A stretch of DNA of 64,000 nt from Isoetes taiwanensis (Eukaryota; Streptophyta; Lycopodiopsida; Isoetales; Isoetaceae), in NCBI GenBank assembly GCA_021234155.1, contig JAJEKV010000008.1, forward strand, positions 18,094,042-18,158,041. The letters are read 5' to 3'. A program made the translations under genes and the position numbers. Below, piece by piece: positions 34,090 to 46,799 of this stretch. Below the pieces are notes generated by a model, which was given only the letters and a program-made list of their open reading frames with translations, did no database searches and was not told the origin of the DNA. Position 1 is the stretch's first letter. The number at the start of each line of letters is the position of its first letter.

Positions 34090-37000
34090 ATGCATGCCCT
34101 TTGCCCTTCAGGTCTTTTTCTGTACCTTAGAAATAGTCATGTGCTTTGAGGCACGGGACCAACACTCCCCCCCAACCAAAAAACACTCATAAGAGAGAAA
34201 AACAGGAACTGTTTCGAAGAGAGGGAAGTTGTTAAGTTCCCCTGTGCCATCCTGCCGATTGTGGGGCTGAACTTGATTGTGGTACTCAGCAACTAGTTTT
34301 TGGCGGCATTGGAGGGCATCAGGCATGGTCTGTCCAATAGCTGGAGTGGCATCAATGAGAATCCCGGTTTTCACCATTTCTTCAAGAGCTTGGTGAGCAG
34401 CAACGGGCAAAAACGGGCGTTCCACCATGAGGAGAGTCTCAAGTCCAAAGGCACTGACGCTGGCATTAGGATTGCAATGAAAGATTGATTGCTAGCTCAC
34501 GAGCATGCAATGGAGTGCAGCGCAGAAACCAGCTTGACGATGAACAGAGGGATCTGGAGAAGTGGCAGCCCAGCTCAAGAACTGAGAAAGTCCTGTGCCA
34601 GCATTGGCGGGCGTCTTCCAGGTCTTCTCACTCGGGATGTAGATCCAATTGTTAGTGGTGTCCAAGGTGTCACTATCCATCCAGCATGTCTTCGGACAAA
34701 GTGTGGATCCCATCGAAGATCAATCATGATTTGCGTGGGAGTCCACTCAGCGTGGGCTTCCAATGTCCTATCCAGAAAGGGGATCGCCAGTCCGAGGTGA
34801 TGTCCTCACACCGTGGAGGGTCACTAAGTGAAGCATAAGGACTGGGTTGTGGAGGAGGATGCATCCGCTTATTTTGGGACTAAGCGCGGAACTCCATGAG
34901 TAACACCGAAACCCACTGTTTGCATAGTGTATCCCAATTCTGTGGTGATATCAAGGTCTCAAGAGGAGATGGTTCCCAATCCAGAGGGACGACCTTATTG
35001 TTCATATATGTCCGGAGAGTATTCAAAGTGCCGACATGCTGGAGAAATAACTGTGCATAGCCGATGCTATACTCACACTGTAAGTGGGCTTGCGTATATA
35101 TGAGAGCCTCCTGTGCTCAAAGGGTGAGATGGGAGTGAAGCTCCGGCATATATTCTTTTTGGAGCATGGTCATGGCCGTGGATCAGAAAGATAATGGTTG
35201 TCGCCTGGTTGCCCATGAACGCTTCTGGGTGGTCTTTACAAAAGCGTGCTTGAGAATGTGCCAGATAGAAATCATGCAGAACATATGTCGTGGGCTGGAC
35301 TATGCGAAAAATGAAGAATGGAAGATCTTCAACATGGAGCAATAGAAAGTTTATGAGGGCACAGAGGGTGCCATGTTCTTCGATTGTAAGTCTAGGCCAA
35401 AGATGGACAAAGTCTTGTACCGTAATAGCGCCTTCAACTAAGCCTGGAGCATTGAGCCATCAGATGAGGAAGAGATGTCTTCATGATTTGACATAATCAA
35501 GGTACCCCAGAGGGAGAGGGTAATTCATGCAGATATGCTCAGCAAGAATAGAATATCGTTTAGCATTGGCGAGGACATCTTCTGCAGACTGTTCTGCTTG
35601 TTGGAGCTGCTATTTGAGATCCTGGATTTGCTTTGTCTTTTCATCCACCAGGCGCTTGAGTTCCTTAAGCTTGCGATGTGCATGAGTGCTATGAGAAGAA
35701 GAAATGCCCATTGAGGAGAGTTGGAGCTGGAGATCGGTGAGTTCTATATTGTCTATGATTTTTTTCTTGACAGCATTCTGCAACTGGGTTTCCAAGGACT
35801 TGGCCTGTAGCTGAGCAGCCATAACCAAACCTTCAAACTCTGTGATGCATATCTATTGGTGTGTAGTGACACCTTTTAGATCTTTGTCTGTAAGATGGTC
35901 TTGAAGTGTGTGAACCTGGACATATAAGGGAGCGAGTGTGTATTGCCTCCAACTGAGCCAAAGCATCTTGAGACCTTTTTAACTTCTCTCGTATGGCCAG
36001 AAAAGTATTGTGCTTTTCTTACAGGTGCTCTTCAATTTGACGTTCTTGAGTGGAGAGATTCTGGAGTTCCTTTTTGAGAGCCTCAGAGGAATCCATTCGA
36101 TCTTTGATACCATTCACGAGCTTATCCTAGAAATCTTGTAATTCCAGGATGCATGCAGCAACCTGTTGCTCATATTTATATAGGGCCTACTGAGAAGGAA
36201 GAGGAGGCTGAACATCTTGAGGAGGAGAAACCCTTGACTATTGATGAGGATCAGATGGAGTATCCTTTGCAGAGTGGTGTGAGGAGCATATGGGAATTGG
36301 AGATTTTCTGCATGGGAATGGACTGCGAACTTCTTCTTGAATATTTTGCTATTGAGAGTTCTCAACCAGAAGGTCACATATGGCAGTAATCTTTGAGGGA
36401 ACTCTGTTGGAGGCTCGTGACATGGAGATGCTACCATAGGTGGAGACAATGCTTGGAACAGGAAGACTTTGATTTATGAGTGCCTGAAAATGCGCACCCA
36501 TGGCAGAATCATGGCCAGAACCCGAAGCTTTCCTTAGATGATCTAGTCCTTCAAACATCCGTTGCATCAAAAGTTGGGGCCAGTCGATTGAGTTGTCCGA
36601 ATGAATAGCAGCTATGGCAGTATTGAAGAAGTACTTGTTGATATGTGTATTTTTGACAGAATGTCCAAAGAACTTCCGCCATAGGAATTTGACAAAGGAC
36701 TCATGGCTCTTTGCAAAAGTTGTGAGCTTAGTGAAAGTGGCAGAGTACGAGTGATCAATATAGGGGGAGACATCAAAGTCTTGCAAATCTGACCATCCTA
36801 TTGAATTTGGCGGGCTGACAAGGTAAAAAACCAGTAAGATTAATGTCGAAGTAAGGAAAATGGGAAACCTGCAAGAATATCTTCAAAGTTTCTTTTGAAC
36901 TTGGACTTCCATTTTCATGATTTGATGGCACTGTCCCTTCAGCGGGCTGGTTCCCAAGAATTGCGAGACCGCAACCTAAGTGCCAACTTCCACAATCACA

Positions 37001-37220
37001 GCAACCACCAGACTGCCATCTTTCAATTAAGGGTTGTGATCCACCTGATCCATGTAATAGAGTAAGAGAAGACGCAATCTAGCAACACATTGCATAATTT
37101 CATCATTGAGCTTACCACATGCCAGCAACATAGGTGCTTGCAAATATACTTGAGCAAGAGAGTGCAGGTCAAAGTAGCATGCCATTAATCGAAACAGTAT
37201 ATCACTAAGACGTATCTCTC
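34090..37220 (-). pseudogene. unrecognised decayed coding region with coiled coil
   Basis: Minus-strand frames with protein-like composition follow one another: near 37200-37050 (LFRLMACYFDLHSLAQVY, ARLRLLLLYMDQ); 36786-36349 (FVKFLWRKFFGHSVKN, WPQLLMQRMFEGLDHLRK); a long Glu/Lys/Gln coiled coil through 36090-35610 (LKKELQNLSTQERQIEEH; RKLKELKRLVDEKTKQIQD); 35342-35073; 34713-34492; and 34428-34108 (AHQALEEMVKTGILID). Several stops and frameshifts interrupt them. I do not recognise the family. Its size, coiled coil and decay suggest the coding part of a mobile element or a retained host pseudogene. Introns are possible on the 5' side. Confidence 0.4.
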
Positions 37221-39100
37221 ACCTGTAGTTTACAGAGAATAAAAGCAATATTTGCACTTATTTTTTCACTGGACAAAATCAGCCATGATATTCACTTGAG
37301 AACCACTCAAAGAATTAAGTAAAATCGGCTGTCAAGCACTACAAAGCACTAAGTTGAAGCTTCCAATTTCATAAAAGTTTCCACCTTTTAAGAGAAAATC
37401 TATAAAATATATCAATCTGACTAAGCTCTCAGAGAAATAGTCTATGAAGAGAAATAGTCGACATGGTTCTGCAATGTTTTGCAGAACAGGCTATGCAAAT
37501 AGGCCAAAATCCTGTTAAGAACAAAATGTCTGCATCCACTTGTAGGCTTAATGATGCTTTGATCTTACATAAAAAAAAAACATCAAAGCATTTTAAGTAC
37601 ATTTGCAACAAAACTATAATATACGACGATATAAAGGCTACTGATATACCAACAATAAATTGTTGTGCCAAAATCCGGCTCCCATGCATTTACATTAACA
37701 GGGTACCTCATGCAGCAACAAAAAGGCAAAGATGAAGCACAAAACAAAGAAATAGATGATAGAAATCTAAATAGCTAGAAAAGAAGCAAATGTACTGTCA
37801 TTATTTACCATGCACACTAAAGGGAACTTAGCTCTGCAATATAAGTTGGAGCAGAAGAAATCCAGTCTTTGGAACATTGAATTTGTACATGCATTTGATG
37901 TAAGATGCTTCAGTCCTCTATTTATCTTACATCACTTATGGCATGTGATGGAAGAGTTCCACCTCAGAATCTTGGTTGATCGAAGATAGAAGAATGTGAA
38001 TGCTACCTAGTATGCTTGCTACCATGGCTACAGACTGCTCATATGATTTAATAAACTACAAACACAACAGATTGCTGCATCATTGGCAAATAAAGAGAAT
38101 GCATGAAGTGGATTACAGTAGACATTTATGCTAGTTGGTTGCTACATCTAAATCAATGAGACATGTCCATCCAAGTTCTTGTGAGTCCTATTAGCCTTTA
38201 ATGAAACTCATTGCAAAATTCATGCCTAATAAGATATATCTTAATTTCTGAATTCTAATGATACCATCAGCTTGAAAGAAGAAGCACAAACCTTGATCAA
38301 GCATCATCCACAGTAGAAGAATGAAGAGAATCCCAAATCAATAGACAATCGGCGTAAAGAGAGACATAATCCTGCAGCAACTATAATCATCATGCAAGAG
38401 ATCAGAAAGTACCATAGGTATCAGATCTAACCAAATAGAGGTCCACTAAAAGAACTTGAGAATAAAAAAAGGCGAACTTTATTTCTTATTGCAGCGCATA
38501 ACAACCCATTTATAATGCTTCAAGGATCCTGAATATAAACCTATCTGTCACTTTTGCTTCTGAAAATAAGTGTACAGGATATCCGACACCCCAAATCAAC
38601 GTCTAAGAAGAAACGTACCTATTGTCAGACTTTCAATATGAAAGGCGACATATTTGGGCAGTAGCTTCTGTCATAGATGGATAACATTTCTAAAGCAGAA
38701 TAGAATATGTGATATGCGAAAGGATGTCACAAAAATTTCTAGCAATACATGCATGTTGTCTATCATCCTTCATAAAGAAACTAATTATATTCCCCTTCTG
38801 ATAATGATATGGCATCCCCAACAGAAAAGGAACCAACCTTATCCTTCATCTTAGATTGTCAAATTGCTACAGTAAGCAAAATAGAAATGCATTCCAATTT
38901 TGGAGTACATGAGGACATCATTACAACTCAATTTTGAAACTCTAATTTGAGAAAAACAACCTATAGAACTATTACGGCAATGGCTTCAACCTGCATGCAC
39001 TGGTTTTCAAATAAGAACAAACCGGAAAACATTTACCTATTTATCGATTGCCCTTATCCACATAAAAAGCAAAGCAAACAGCGATTGAGCATGATGTCTC
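37221..39100. other. gene-free, intron-like sequence
   Basis: Unique-looking AT-rich sequence without repeats or domains. If the unrecognised minus-strand gene is longer than drawn, this could be its intron. Confidence 0.3.
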
Positions 39101-40780
39101 ATGATTAACTGTTCATTGGCGCTTAAGTCTGCAAAGATAATTATCCCGCCTTATTGCAAATCGATGGAAACCACATTGCACGGTCCTAAAAGCAAGAAAT
39201 TACGAACTCTTCACGGTTGCCCTCGAATCACCATTTGTTTTGATCCAATGGATCGAAAAGAGCATAATGTACATGTTTCACGGATGAATTACGAATCGAA
39301 CTCTGGCGTGGTCTCGTGGTCCGATCCAGAAGCTGACTATTGGCATGGAGCTTTCAATCCATCCATGAGCCGACCTCCACACCAAGATAAGCCACCTCTA
39401 AACATGCACCATAACCGGGATCCGATATGATATCATAGGGAAAAACTACATCCCGATATTGTCTTGCCCAATCATGCATCTTGATCGACCAAAATCGAGA
39501 AAGGGCAAAGTCTCCAAATCGGCTCACAGTGTGCTATAATTATCAATATCATCTCTTGCCGGAACAAAAGCAAGGAAATTTATATGGCAAACGCAATATC
39601 ATGACAGATAAATTAGAAACCTTATCATCTCTGTGGCCTCCATGCCGAGGATGCCGAGGATGTGGAGGATGGAATCTGAACAAATAATGATGGAAAAAGC
39701 CACAACCCGATTTTTGGCATACCGAGAGTTTTTTCCGGCAGGTAAAAGCTTTGGAACCTTACAAAAATAGGTTAAGGAAAAAATCCAAAAAGTTTTCGGA
39801 ACCCCGGAAAAACCAAATTTAAACAATAGGATTTTGGGTGGTAGAAGGATGCACAATTTCTATCAATAAATTTTAGCGGTCCAAGCATCTATACCTCAGA
39901 CTGACACGTAAGAACTTCATTTATAGAGTGGGGATATATGGGGACACTTTTGTGCATTTAGCAAAAACATATAGTAAGCACATGAATGACCTAAACGTAA
40001 ATTTTGGTAGCATGCCAGTTTTAGTGGCTGACGACGATACAATTGTTAGATGAGCTATAAGTTGGATTGCTAGGGATGATGTATTAATTGATTAGATCAT
40101 AATGTGATGTGTCATTTGTGATAGAAGTTGATTGTAGTGCCACGGGTTATGATATTATTATACGTGTATTTGAGGAAAATGTTGTTCTCATTATGGAAGA
40201 GAATTTATGGTGAAACTTTTGTATATGAAACTTCCAAAGCTTGTTCTTGCTATCCAACTAACTTGCAACAAGTTTTCTCATGGTGATGTGAGCGCTATGG
40301 GATCAGTGTAGTATCGTACTTCTCGTCTTTGTCACGTATATATAGTCTAATACAACGTATAGTAGGGGGTAAACGACGATGGATGGCGGTTTGACGTACA
40401 AATGTGCGTCAAAAGTTGTTTTTAAAATGCCGCGTGCGATGCGCACGCGGTACTATAAAAGACGTATGATATGTACGTTAACATGATTTCCGTGATTATT
40501 TTTCCAATCTATCCTTTTTGGCTGCTAATAACCAGGCTAGAGATGGCAATAGTCGAGTTATAGATGACCAAACTGGGCCACCTGATTAAAGGGGTTCATC
40601 CCCTTACTTATCCATTATATTGCTCATTTATCTGAGGTAATGGCTCTCAGGGGAAATGAAGCTCTTCGTAACACGACAACTTTGCTGATCCAGACGATTT
40701 GGATTGTTGGTTACAAATCTGTGATAGGGCGAAACCAACAATATCCAACAAAACCATGCATCTTTGAGTCCTGGATTCAG
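39100..40780. other. no recognisable gene; one strong hairpin
   Basis: The only notable structure is the 9-bp hairpin CCGCGTGCG-atg-CGCACGCGG at 40430-40450, followed by 'tactataaaag'. It is GC-rich in AT-rich surroundings. No CTRR follows, so it is not a Helitron end by that rule. Confidence 0.5.
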
Positions 40781-40794
40781 TCTCAGATGTTGAT

Positions 40795-41025
40795 AATCCA
40801 GGTTGGGGGCTGCCTAGGAGCTGACAATCTAGGCTGGGGGCTGCCTAGGAGCTGACAATCTAAATTTTGATAACCGGATAACCAACTCACGGAAGGTGTT
40901 GAAGCAACAATAATTTGATGAACGCGTGCATCTTTGAGCCCGAGATTCAGCGTTGGATGTTGATAATCTAGGCTGGGAGCAGGCTAGGAGCTTATAATCC
41001 AGGCTGGGAGCTGACAATCCAACTT
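40795..41025. repeat. short tandem/interspersed repeat 'aggctgggggctgcctaggagctgacaatc'
   Basis: A 33-bp unit is duplicated in tandem at 40800-40862. Related 'ataatctaggctgggagc.ggctaggagc' and 'aatccaggctgggagctgacaatcc' copies occur at 40963-41020. 'tcttgagtcc.ggattcag' also recurs (about 40762 and 40933). Confidence 0.75.
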
Positions 41026-41622
41026 TGAAGGGTGTCGAAGCACTGATATCCGTCTATGGGCAGGGTTCGAAATTGGGGGTGTTCGACCACGAAAAATCCG
41101 CCATTTTAAAAATTTCCGAGATAAAAAAAAAATTCGGCGTTGTTTGAGGGTCATTTTTTATAAAATTTTCTAAGGATTTCTGGAAAACTACACTATAAAT
41201 TCGTGTATTTTCGGTAGCCTTAAATATAAGCAGGCATTTTTTACTTGTCATGTCGATTTCTAATTTAAAACCCTGGCTGTGGGTGTTGATAGTTCAACTG
41301 TGGGGATCGACACTGGACCCGCCAGTTAAATGCCATTTATTTTATGTAAAGGGCATGCAAGCATGGCCCTTCTTAACCGGCATTATTTCTTAAGGGACTT
41401 GCCTGTTTATTTGACTTAAATTACCTCTATCAACACCATTCTCGAACATTTACAAATTCAGTTATGTTGTCTAATGCTAGAGTTTATAGATGGGTGTCGT
41501 TTGATTGCAATAATTTCAGATTCATTACATTTATCAGTGACGTGGACGATGAACCACGCAACTATTGATGTGGCAGTTTGTGGAAACCTAAAATGTTTTG
41601 TGAAAAATGCAAATTCCTGAGG

Positions 41623-41637
41623 TAGGGTTTAGGGTTT
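41623..41637 (+). promoter_or_regulatory. double telo-box upstream of the PPR start codon
   Basis: TAGGGTTTAGGGTTT, two telomere-like AGGGTTT units, lies 11 bases before the PPR ATG. Telo-boxes are common near transcription starts of plant genes for translation and organelle biogenesis and are bound by Myb-type and PRC2-linked factors. Position supports a short 5' UTR. Confidence 0.65.
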
Positions 41638-41647
41638 ATATTGGAGG

Positions 41648-44410
41648 ATGGATTTGCTACCTCCTCCACTTAAATTTACCAAGCAGGCTGACAAGTTTAT
41701 TTGCGTTCGGCAGCCTTACAATTGCCAAATCCATTCACCAAGCAAGGTTTATTCCTCTTCCAAATTGTCCTTGTGTACTCTAAGATCGGCTCTCGCGGTT
41801 TCAGAATCAATTCAAATCTTGGCCCATGATCCTGGAGAAGCAGGGCCTATAAATGCAAAACAAGGGCGGAGACTGAAACAGCGTCCCAGGCTACGGCAGT
41901 GGGAGAGCAACACTGGCAGAAATGCGAGAAAAGGGAATTTTGGAGAACCCATTTCCTCTATTTTGAAGGCTATTGAGAAGGCGATAGATTTGGAAACAGG
42001 GCTGCAGCCCTGGGAAGGAAGAATTCAAGCAGGTGAGTTAACAGTTTTATTAAATGAACAGAAGGATTGGACAAGGTGTTTGAGTCTGTTTCGCTGGTTT
42101 GAAGGACAAGTAAATTCGAAGCCCAATTTATACCATTACAATGTTCTCATTAAAATTCTTGGTAGAGCTAAAAAATGGCAGGAATTAACGAAAATTTGGG
42201 AAGAGATGTTGGAGAATAATGTTTTTCCAGATAATATCACATATAGCACTTTGATTAATGCCTATGGAAGCGCAGGATTAACGACCGAGGCCTTGGCTTG
42301 GTATGATCATATGAAGACACGTCATCTGGTTCCTGATGAGGTGACAGTGAGTACTGTGATCAATTTGTATAGAATGGCAGGTGACATAAAGGCAGCCGAG
42401 GATGCATTTGGAAGTCTCATGATAAATGGCAAAACTCGGAAGCCACAGAATCCTGATACTTATAATACGGTAATAGCTATGTATGGTGATGGTGGTCATC
42501 TCACAGAGGCATCCAACATGTTCAACAAGATGATACAAGCTGGGATTCGTCCAAACACCATCACTTTTAATACAATGATCCATATTTGTGGACATAATGG
42601 GCGTTTGGATGAAGCGGAGCTGTTGTATAAGAGAATGATAGGATCAGGATGTCTAGCAGATGTCTCAACAATTAACTGTCTTATTGGTGTTTACATAAAA
42701 AATGAAAGAATATCAAGTGCGATAGGCTGCCTTCGACGAGCACAACTTCAGGGAATTTCACCAGACCAGATAACTTATAGAACTCTTCTTGCTGCTTGTT
42801 GTGAGAGAGGACTGGTGAAGGAGGCAGAAGGCCTAAAGGATGAAATGGAAAACTCAGGCCATGCCTTGCATGAAATACAACGCGTGTCAATGATCGTAAT
42901 GTATATAAAAGCACACTTGTTGGATAAAGCACACAGTGCATATACATTCCTTTCTGATGGTAGGCTTCTCAGTCCTAGTAGCTATGCTGCTGTAATTGAT
43001 GCCTATGGGGAACAAGGCCTTCTGGAGAAAGCAGAAGAAATTTTCATGGGTTGTATTAATGGCGCATCATCCAGTGTACTTGCGGTGAACGTGATGCTTA
43101 AAGCCTATGATATTGGAAAATATTATGATAAAGCTTTAGATCTTTTTAGGAAAGTCGAGAGTGCTGATGAGATTACATTTAATACAATGATTAACATGGT
43201 GCATAAATACGGAACTATCAGTGAAATGCAAGAAGTTCTAGAGAGGATGAAAGCAGAAGGCATTAGTCCAGATCTTTTCTCGTATACTTCTGCTATCAGT
43301 ATTCATGCTAGGTTTGGTCGGGTGAAAGAATCTGAGAGGTTGTTTAAAGAAATGCAGGAGGTTGGCATTAAACCAGATCAGGTGGCATATGGCGCTTTTT
43401 TAAATGCACTTGTGGAGGGTAGATTATTGAATGAAGCACGGGACTTTTTGGAAACAATGAAAAGTGCAGGTATAGTTCCAGATGCTGTTGTGCTTAGTGC
43501 CCTGATGAAGCTTTATGGCTATCTGGGTCTGGTAGAACAAGCAGAGGAAGTGTTTTTTGAAATGATGCAGTCATGTGGTGAAACTGATCTGTTCTCAGCA
43601 AATATGATGATAGATCTTTATGGGAAGGCTGATATGATAGAAAACGCAAAAAAGCTGTTCGATTCATTGAAAATTAGGAATACAGTTACATTTACAATAT
43701 TGCTGAACATCTATAAAGATGCAGGTATGATACCAGAAGCTCTGGGTATTGCAAAGTCTATGCAGGAATTGGGGCTAGTTAAAGATGCCATCTCCCTGAA
43801 CTCTGTTGTTGGCATCTTTGCAAGTGCAGGTTTTGTGAGGAAGGCAATGGAAGCACTTCATGATGGTAGAATGATGGGGGTTGTTCCAAATATAGCAACT
43901 TTTGTACCTTTCAAAAGCATTTTAGAAGCAATGGGCATGCCCAGCAATATTGAATCATTGTGTTCAAAGGAATATAAGAGTCAGTTGCTTGAGCTCACAA
44001 TATATGCAATACTTTATGCTTATGCTGACATGCATCTAGAGGCCATGACCGTTTGTGGAGAGATTCTGGATGCTGGATTTTCTCTTGATATTGTCGCCTG
44101 CAATGCGCTAATCTATGCCTTTGGTAATGCAGGGAAGTTTGATGATGCTTTTAAAGTGTTTTCAGAAATGAAGGCCAAGGACCTTGAACCTAATGAAGCA
44201 ACATATACTAGCATAATCAATGCTTATAGCAAAGCAGGTTTGCTTGAAGGTGTTAGCAGAATGTTCAAACGTATGAAGAATGCTGGTTATGAACCTAGTA
44301 TTACTACATACAAGACCGTAATAGAAGCATATAAAAATGCAGGCAGGATGGACTTGGCTGCAATGGTGTCACAGGAAATGAATTTTGCTCGCTATATCAG
44401 TCAGCAATAA
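41648..44410 (+). CDS. P-class pentatricopeptide-repeat protein, intronless
   Basis: A single exon encodes 920 residues. Residues 1-60 are Ser/Lys/Arg-rich with few acids, a likely plastid or mitochondrial presequence. From about residue 150 to the C-terminus run some 20 PPR motifs of about 35 residues, for example 'NLYHYNVLIKILGRAKKWQE', 'DNITYSTLINAYGSAG' and 'NEATYTSIINAYSKAG'. There are no L/S spacing variants and no E or DYW domain, so it is P-class. Such proteins bind single-stranded organellar RNA, each repeat reading about one base, and stabilise or process transcripts. The layout and length resemble the angiosperm At1g73710-type protein; orthology is inferred. The ATG follows 'ggagg', has G at +4 and sits next to the telo-box. 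No frame defects are seen. Confidence 0.93.
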   Translation: MDLLPPPLKFTKQADKFICVRQPYNCQIHSPSKVYSSSKLSLCTLRSALAVSESIQILAHDPGEAGPINAKQGRRLKQRPRLRQWESNTGRNARKGNFGEPISSILKAIEKAIDLETGLQPWEGRIQAGELTVLLNEQKDWTRCLSLFRWFEGQVNSKPNLYHYNVLIKILGRAKKWQELTKIWEEMLENNVFPDNITYSTLINAYGSAGLTTEALAWYDHMKTRHLVPDEVTVSTVINLYRMAGDIKAAEDAFGSLMINGKTRKPQNPDTYNTVIAMYGDGGHLTEASNMFNKMIQAGIRPNTITFNTMIHICGHNGRLDEAELLYKRMIGSGCLADVSTINCLIGVYIKNERISSAIGCLRRAQLQGISPDQITYRTLLAACCERGLVKEAEGLKDEMENSGHALHEIQRVSMIVMYIKAHLLDKAHSAYTFLSDGRLLSPSSYAAVIDAYGEQGLLEKAEEIFMGCINGASSSVLAVNVMLKAYDIGKYYDKALDLFRKVESADEITFNTMINMVHKYGTISEMQEVLERMKAEGISPDLFSYTSAISIHARFGRVKESERLFKEMQEVGIKPDQVAYGAFLNALVEGRLLNEARDFLETMKSAGIVPDAVVLSALMKLYGYLGLVEQAEEVFFEMMQSCGETDLFSANMMIDLYGKADMIENAKKLFDSLKIRNTVTFTILLNIYKDAGMIPEALGIAKSMQELGLVKDAISLNSVVGIFASAGFVRKAMEALHDGRMMGVVPNIATFVPFKSILEAMGMPSNIESLCSKEYKSQLLELTIYAILYAYADMHLEAMTVCGEILDAGFSLDIVACNALIYAFGNAGKFDDAFKVFSEMKAKDLEPNEATYTSIINAYSKAGLLEGVSRMFKRMKNAGYEPSITTYKTVIEAYKNAGRMDLAAMVSQEMNFARYISQQ

Positions 44411-45790
44411 CTTATTAAACATCGGGGAGGAAAGCTGCTCATGATGAAGCCATCGCTGCCTTTTCACAACACTCCAAATCATGGATATGGGTTGGGCACT
44501 GTAATCTACTTGCCAAAATGCAACGTGCAAATGTATAATATATATAGCCAACTCTATCAGGTTGTTTCTGATGGCAGGCATTTTTGCACATTCATCAACT
44601 GTAGGTGGTTTACCAGGCTAAAGTCTAGCACCAAAATGAGAGTAGAATCTCTTGTTTGCTTCCACATTTACAGACATTTAACATACAATCAAAAAAGCTT
44701 CTTGAACAGAGTGATTTATGGACTGCCTGTCCATTCATATGCTGTTAAATGATGAAGCTCTTGCATTCATTTATCTGGAATGAGTTGTTTCTGTAAGCTG
44801 TTGATGAATGTCACAGCAAAAACATGGAAGAGCTCCTTGCTGTGATCCTTCCATTTTTTAACAGTGGATATTTGTGTTAAGAAAGTAAGCAAGGGCAATT
44901 GTACCATACAAGTTTTGGCCGAGCTGCCACAAGAGGTGAGTACAGGATATTCCTACGCTGCATCATGGTTCAGTTAGCCAGGGTCCCAGCTAGGCAGGAA
45001 GAGTAAAAAATTGTAATGAGAACAGAGGACGATAAAGGAGAATTTTTTTTTGAGAATTTGGTCTGGAGGCCTGTATTTTGGTATGCCAAGACAGCGAAGG
45101 TCGAAATTTTTTGTCTAAAATCAGATAGAGATAAAGCAGAACAACATGAGGAAGACATGAGATTGGGTAAAAAACAGGGGAATATTTTGTTATATCCTCC
45201 TTTTCGTTCATCCATCTCAAAAGATGTTTTGGTGTTTTGGTGCATTGGTTGAGATTGGGTAAAAAACAACGGAATATTTAGTTATATGCTCTTAGACCCC
45301 TAACACATTTTTGGGTTGCCTCTAAGGAGGGGCAAACCCTGGCTTATATAGTTTTGGCATATTTTAGGTATGCTAGTATATGCCTGGAACATTCCAAAAC
45401 CCTAACACATTTTTGTATAGTTGAATTCAAGTATAAGCAGGCATGTTCTACTCTTCCCTTACATCTCAATCGCTTTCATCTATGCTTGCGATTGCTTAAC
45501 TAGATTTGAAGGTTTCTTTGAAGATATCTCAGAGTTTTTTTGAAGATATTGTATTTGTGATTGTCAAAAAATAACTAACTGTTGGAGGATTGCTAACTGC
45601 CTTTCTTTTGTTTTACTTTGATATACATTATAGTTTAAATGGGTTCTTTCCATATTCTTTCAGTGCATTGTGTGCTTTGGGGAGCATGTTCTATACACTA
45701 GAACTTGAATGCATAATGGGCAACCTTAATCTAATTTTCACACCAAAAAATAGATGCTCATAAATTGAATTGACAGTAAAAAAGACTACC
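44411..45790. other. 3' flank of the PPR gene; small direct repeat
   Basis: No gene is seen. 'ttgggtaaaaaaca..ggaatatt..gttatat' occurs at about 45163 and 45253. 'ccctaacacatttttg' occurs at about 45298 and 45402. Confidence 0.5.
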
Positions 45791-45795
45791 CGAAA

Positions 45796-45890
45796 CGGCT
45801 CCTTCGGAATCGAACCCAAATATTTCCACAAAGCCAAAAGATTGAAATCATACCTGGTATCTTTGTGTGCGCTCCACAAGTTGTCCAACA
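45796..45890 (-). repeat. tRNA-derived SINE-like fragment
   Basis: The minus strand carries 'tttgggttcgattccgaag', a B-box with one mismatch in the T-arm, preceded by 'ggctttgtgga'. The same 'ctttatgga/ctttgtgga...tttgggttcgattcc' order appears in the 19.46-19.54 kb fragment, so both may belong to one SINE family. Confidence 0.4.
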
Positions 45891-46799
45891 TTCTGAATTT
45901 CGTAACCTGTGGGTTCTTGACCGTTTATTCATTCTATCTACACATGTAATCAACCCTTCTACAAAATGAAACATCATCTCGAACTAGAAATCACTATGAC
46001 AAACAAAAATAGTGCAAGTGTGATGGCACCACATTTTAAAAAAGAGACATGTCTTATCAAACTAGGCAACAACTTCTTGCAGGTTCTTGGAAGCTTAAAC
46101 AACAACAACCAAATTTTTCCTTTTTAAAAAATCATTCTGAATGGGTAGGGCAATCTGTTTTTAAACAACAGGGCAGTAGTATAGAAATAGAAAACAAGTT
46201 TGCCAATAATGGAGTTTTCAAATGTTGGAGTCCATACTATTCCAAGGCATTTGATTCCAGCTTATGGAATCCAAAGCAGTCACAATAGATCTATTTCTCC
46301 TGCCATATCTGTCTGACTCCAGTAGTCTTTGCAACAAAATCAAGCACCTACTTAAAATAAGCTATTCAAATCTAAACTTACATTTGAACAAATGGTTTGA
46401 GTTTTCTCCCTGCCTAAAGCTTGTCTTGCATAAAACACTGACTTTAGCAACAGATTATATCAGATATAAGGACAAACTCTACAAATTTGATCCAATCATC
46501 TTCAAACCTGGACAATGATTATAGGGAATCCAAAAATAAAACAACAACAAGAAACAGTCAGTTAAGCTCTGTTTTCCAGATTTGGACAAAAAAATAATTG
46601 TATAAACCATCTTCAGAAGAAGAATTTCTTACCAGATTGAAGGCATAGATGACAAGCAGCCTCGAAAAAAAAAGGGGGGGTGGGGGGGACTAGCGAAGAG
46701 GCGCAACCGAAGGCTTGGGCAATTTTAGATTTAGATTTGTTTTGCTTTTGATTAGGTTACATTGTTGAGGAAAACATTTAATAGGCAAGTTATCTGGGT

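Noticed and set aside
46049-46518. Two plus-strand frames possibly belonging to a LINE
   Set aside because: No motif of a reverse transcriptase or endonuclease is visible; left unassigned.
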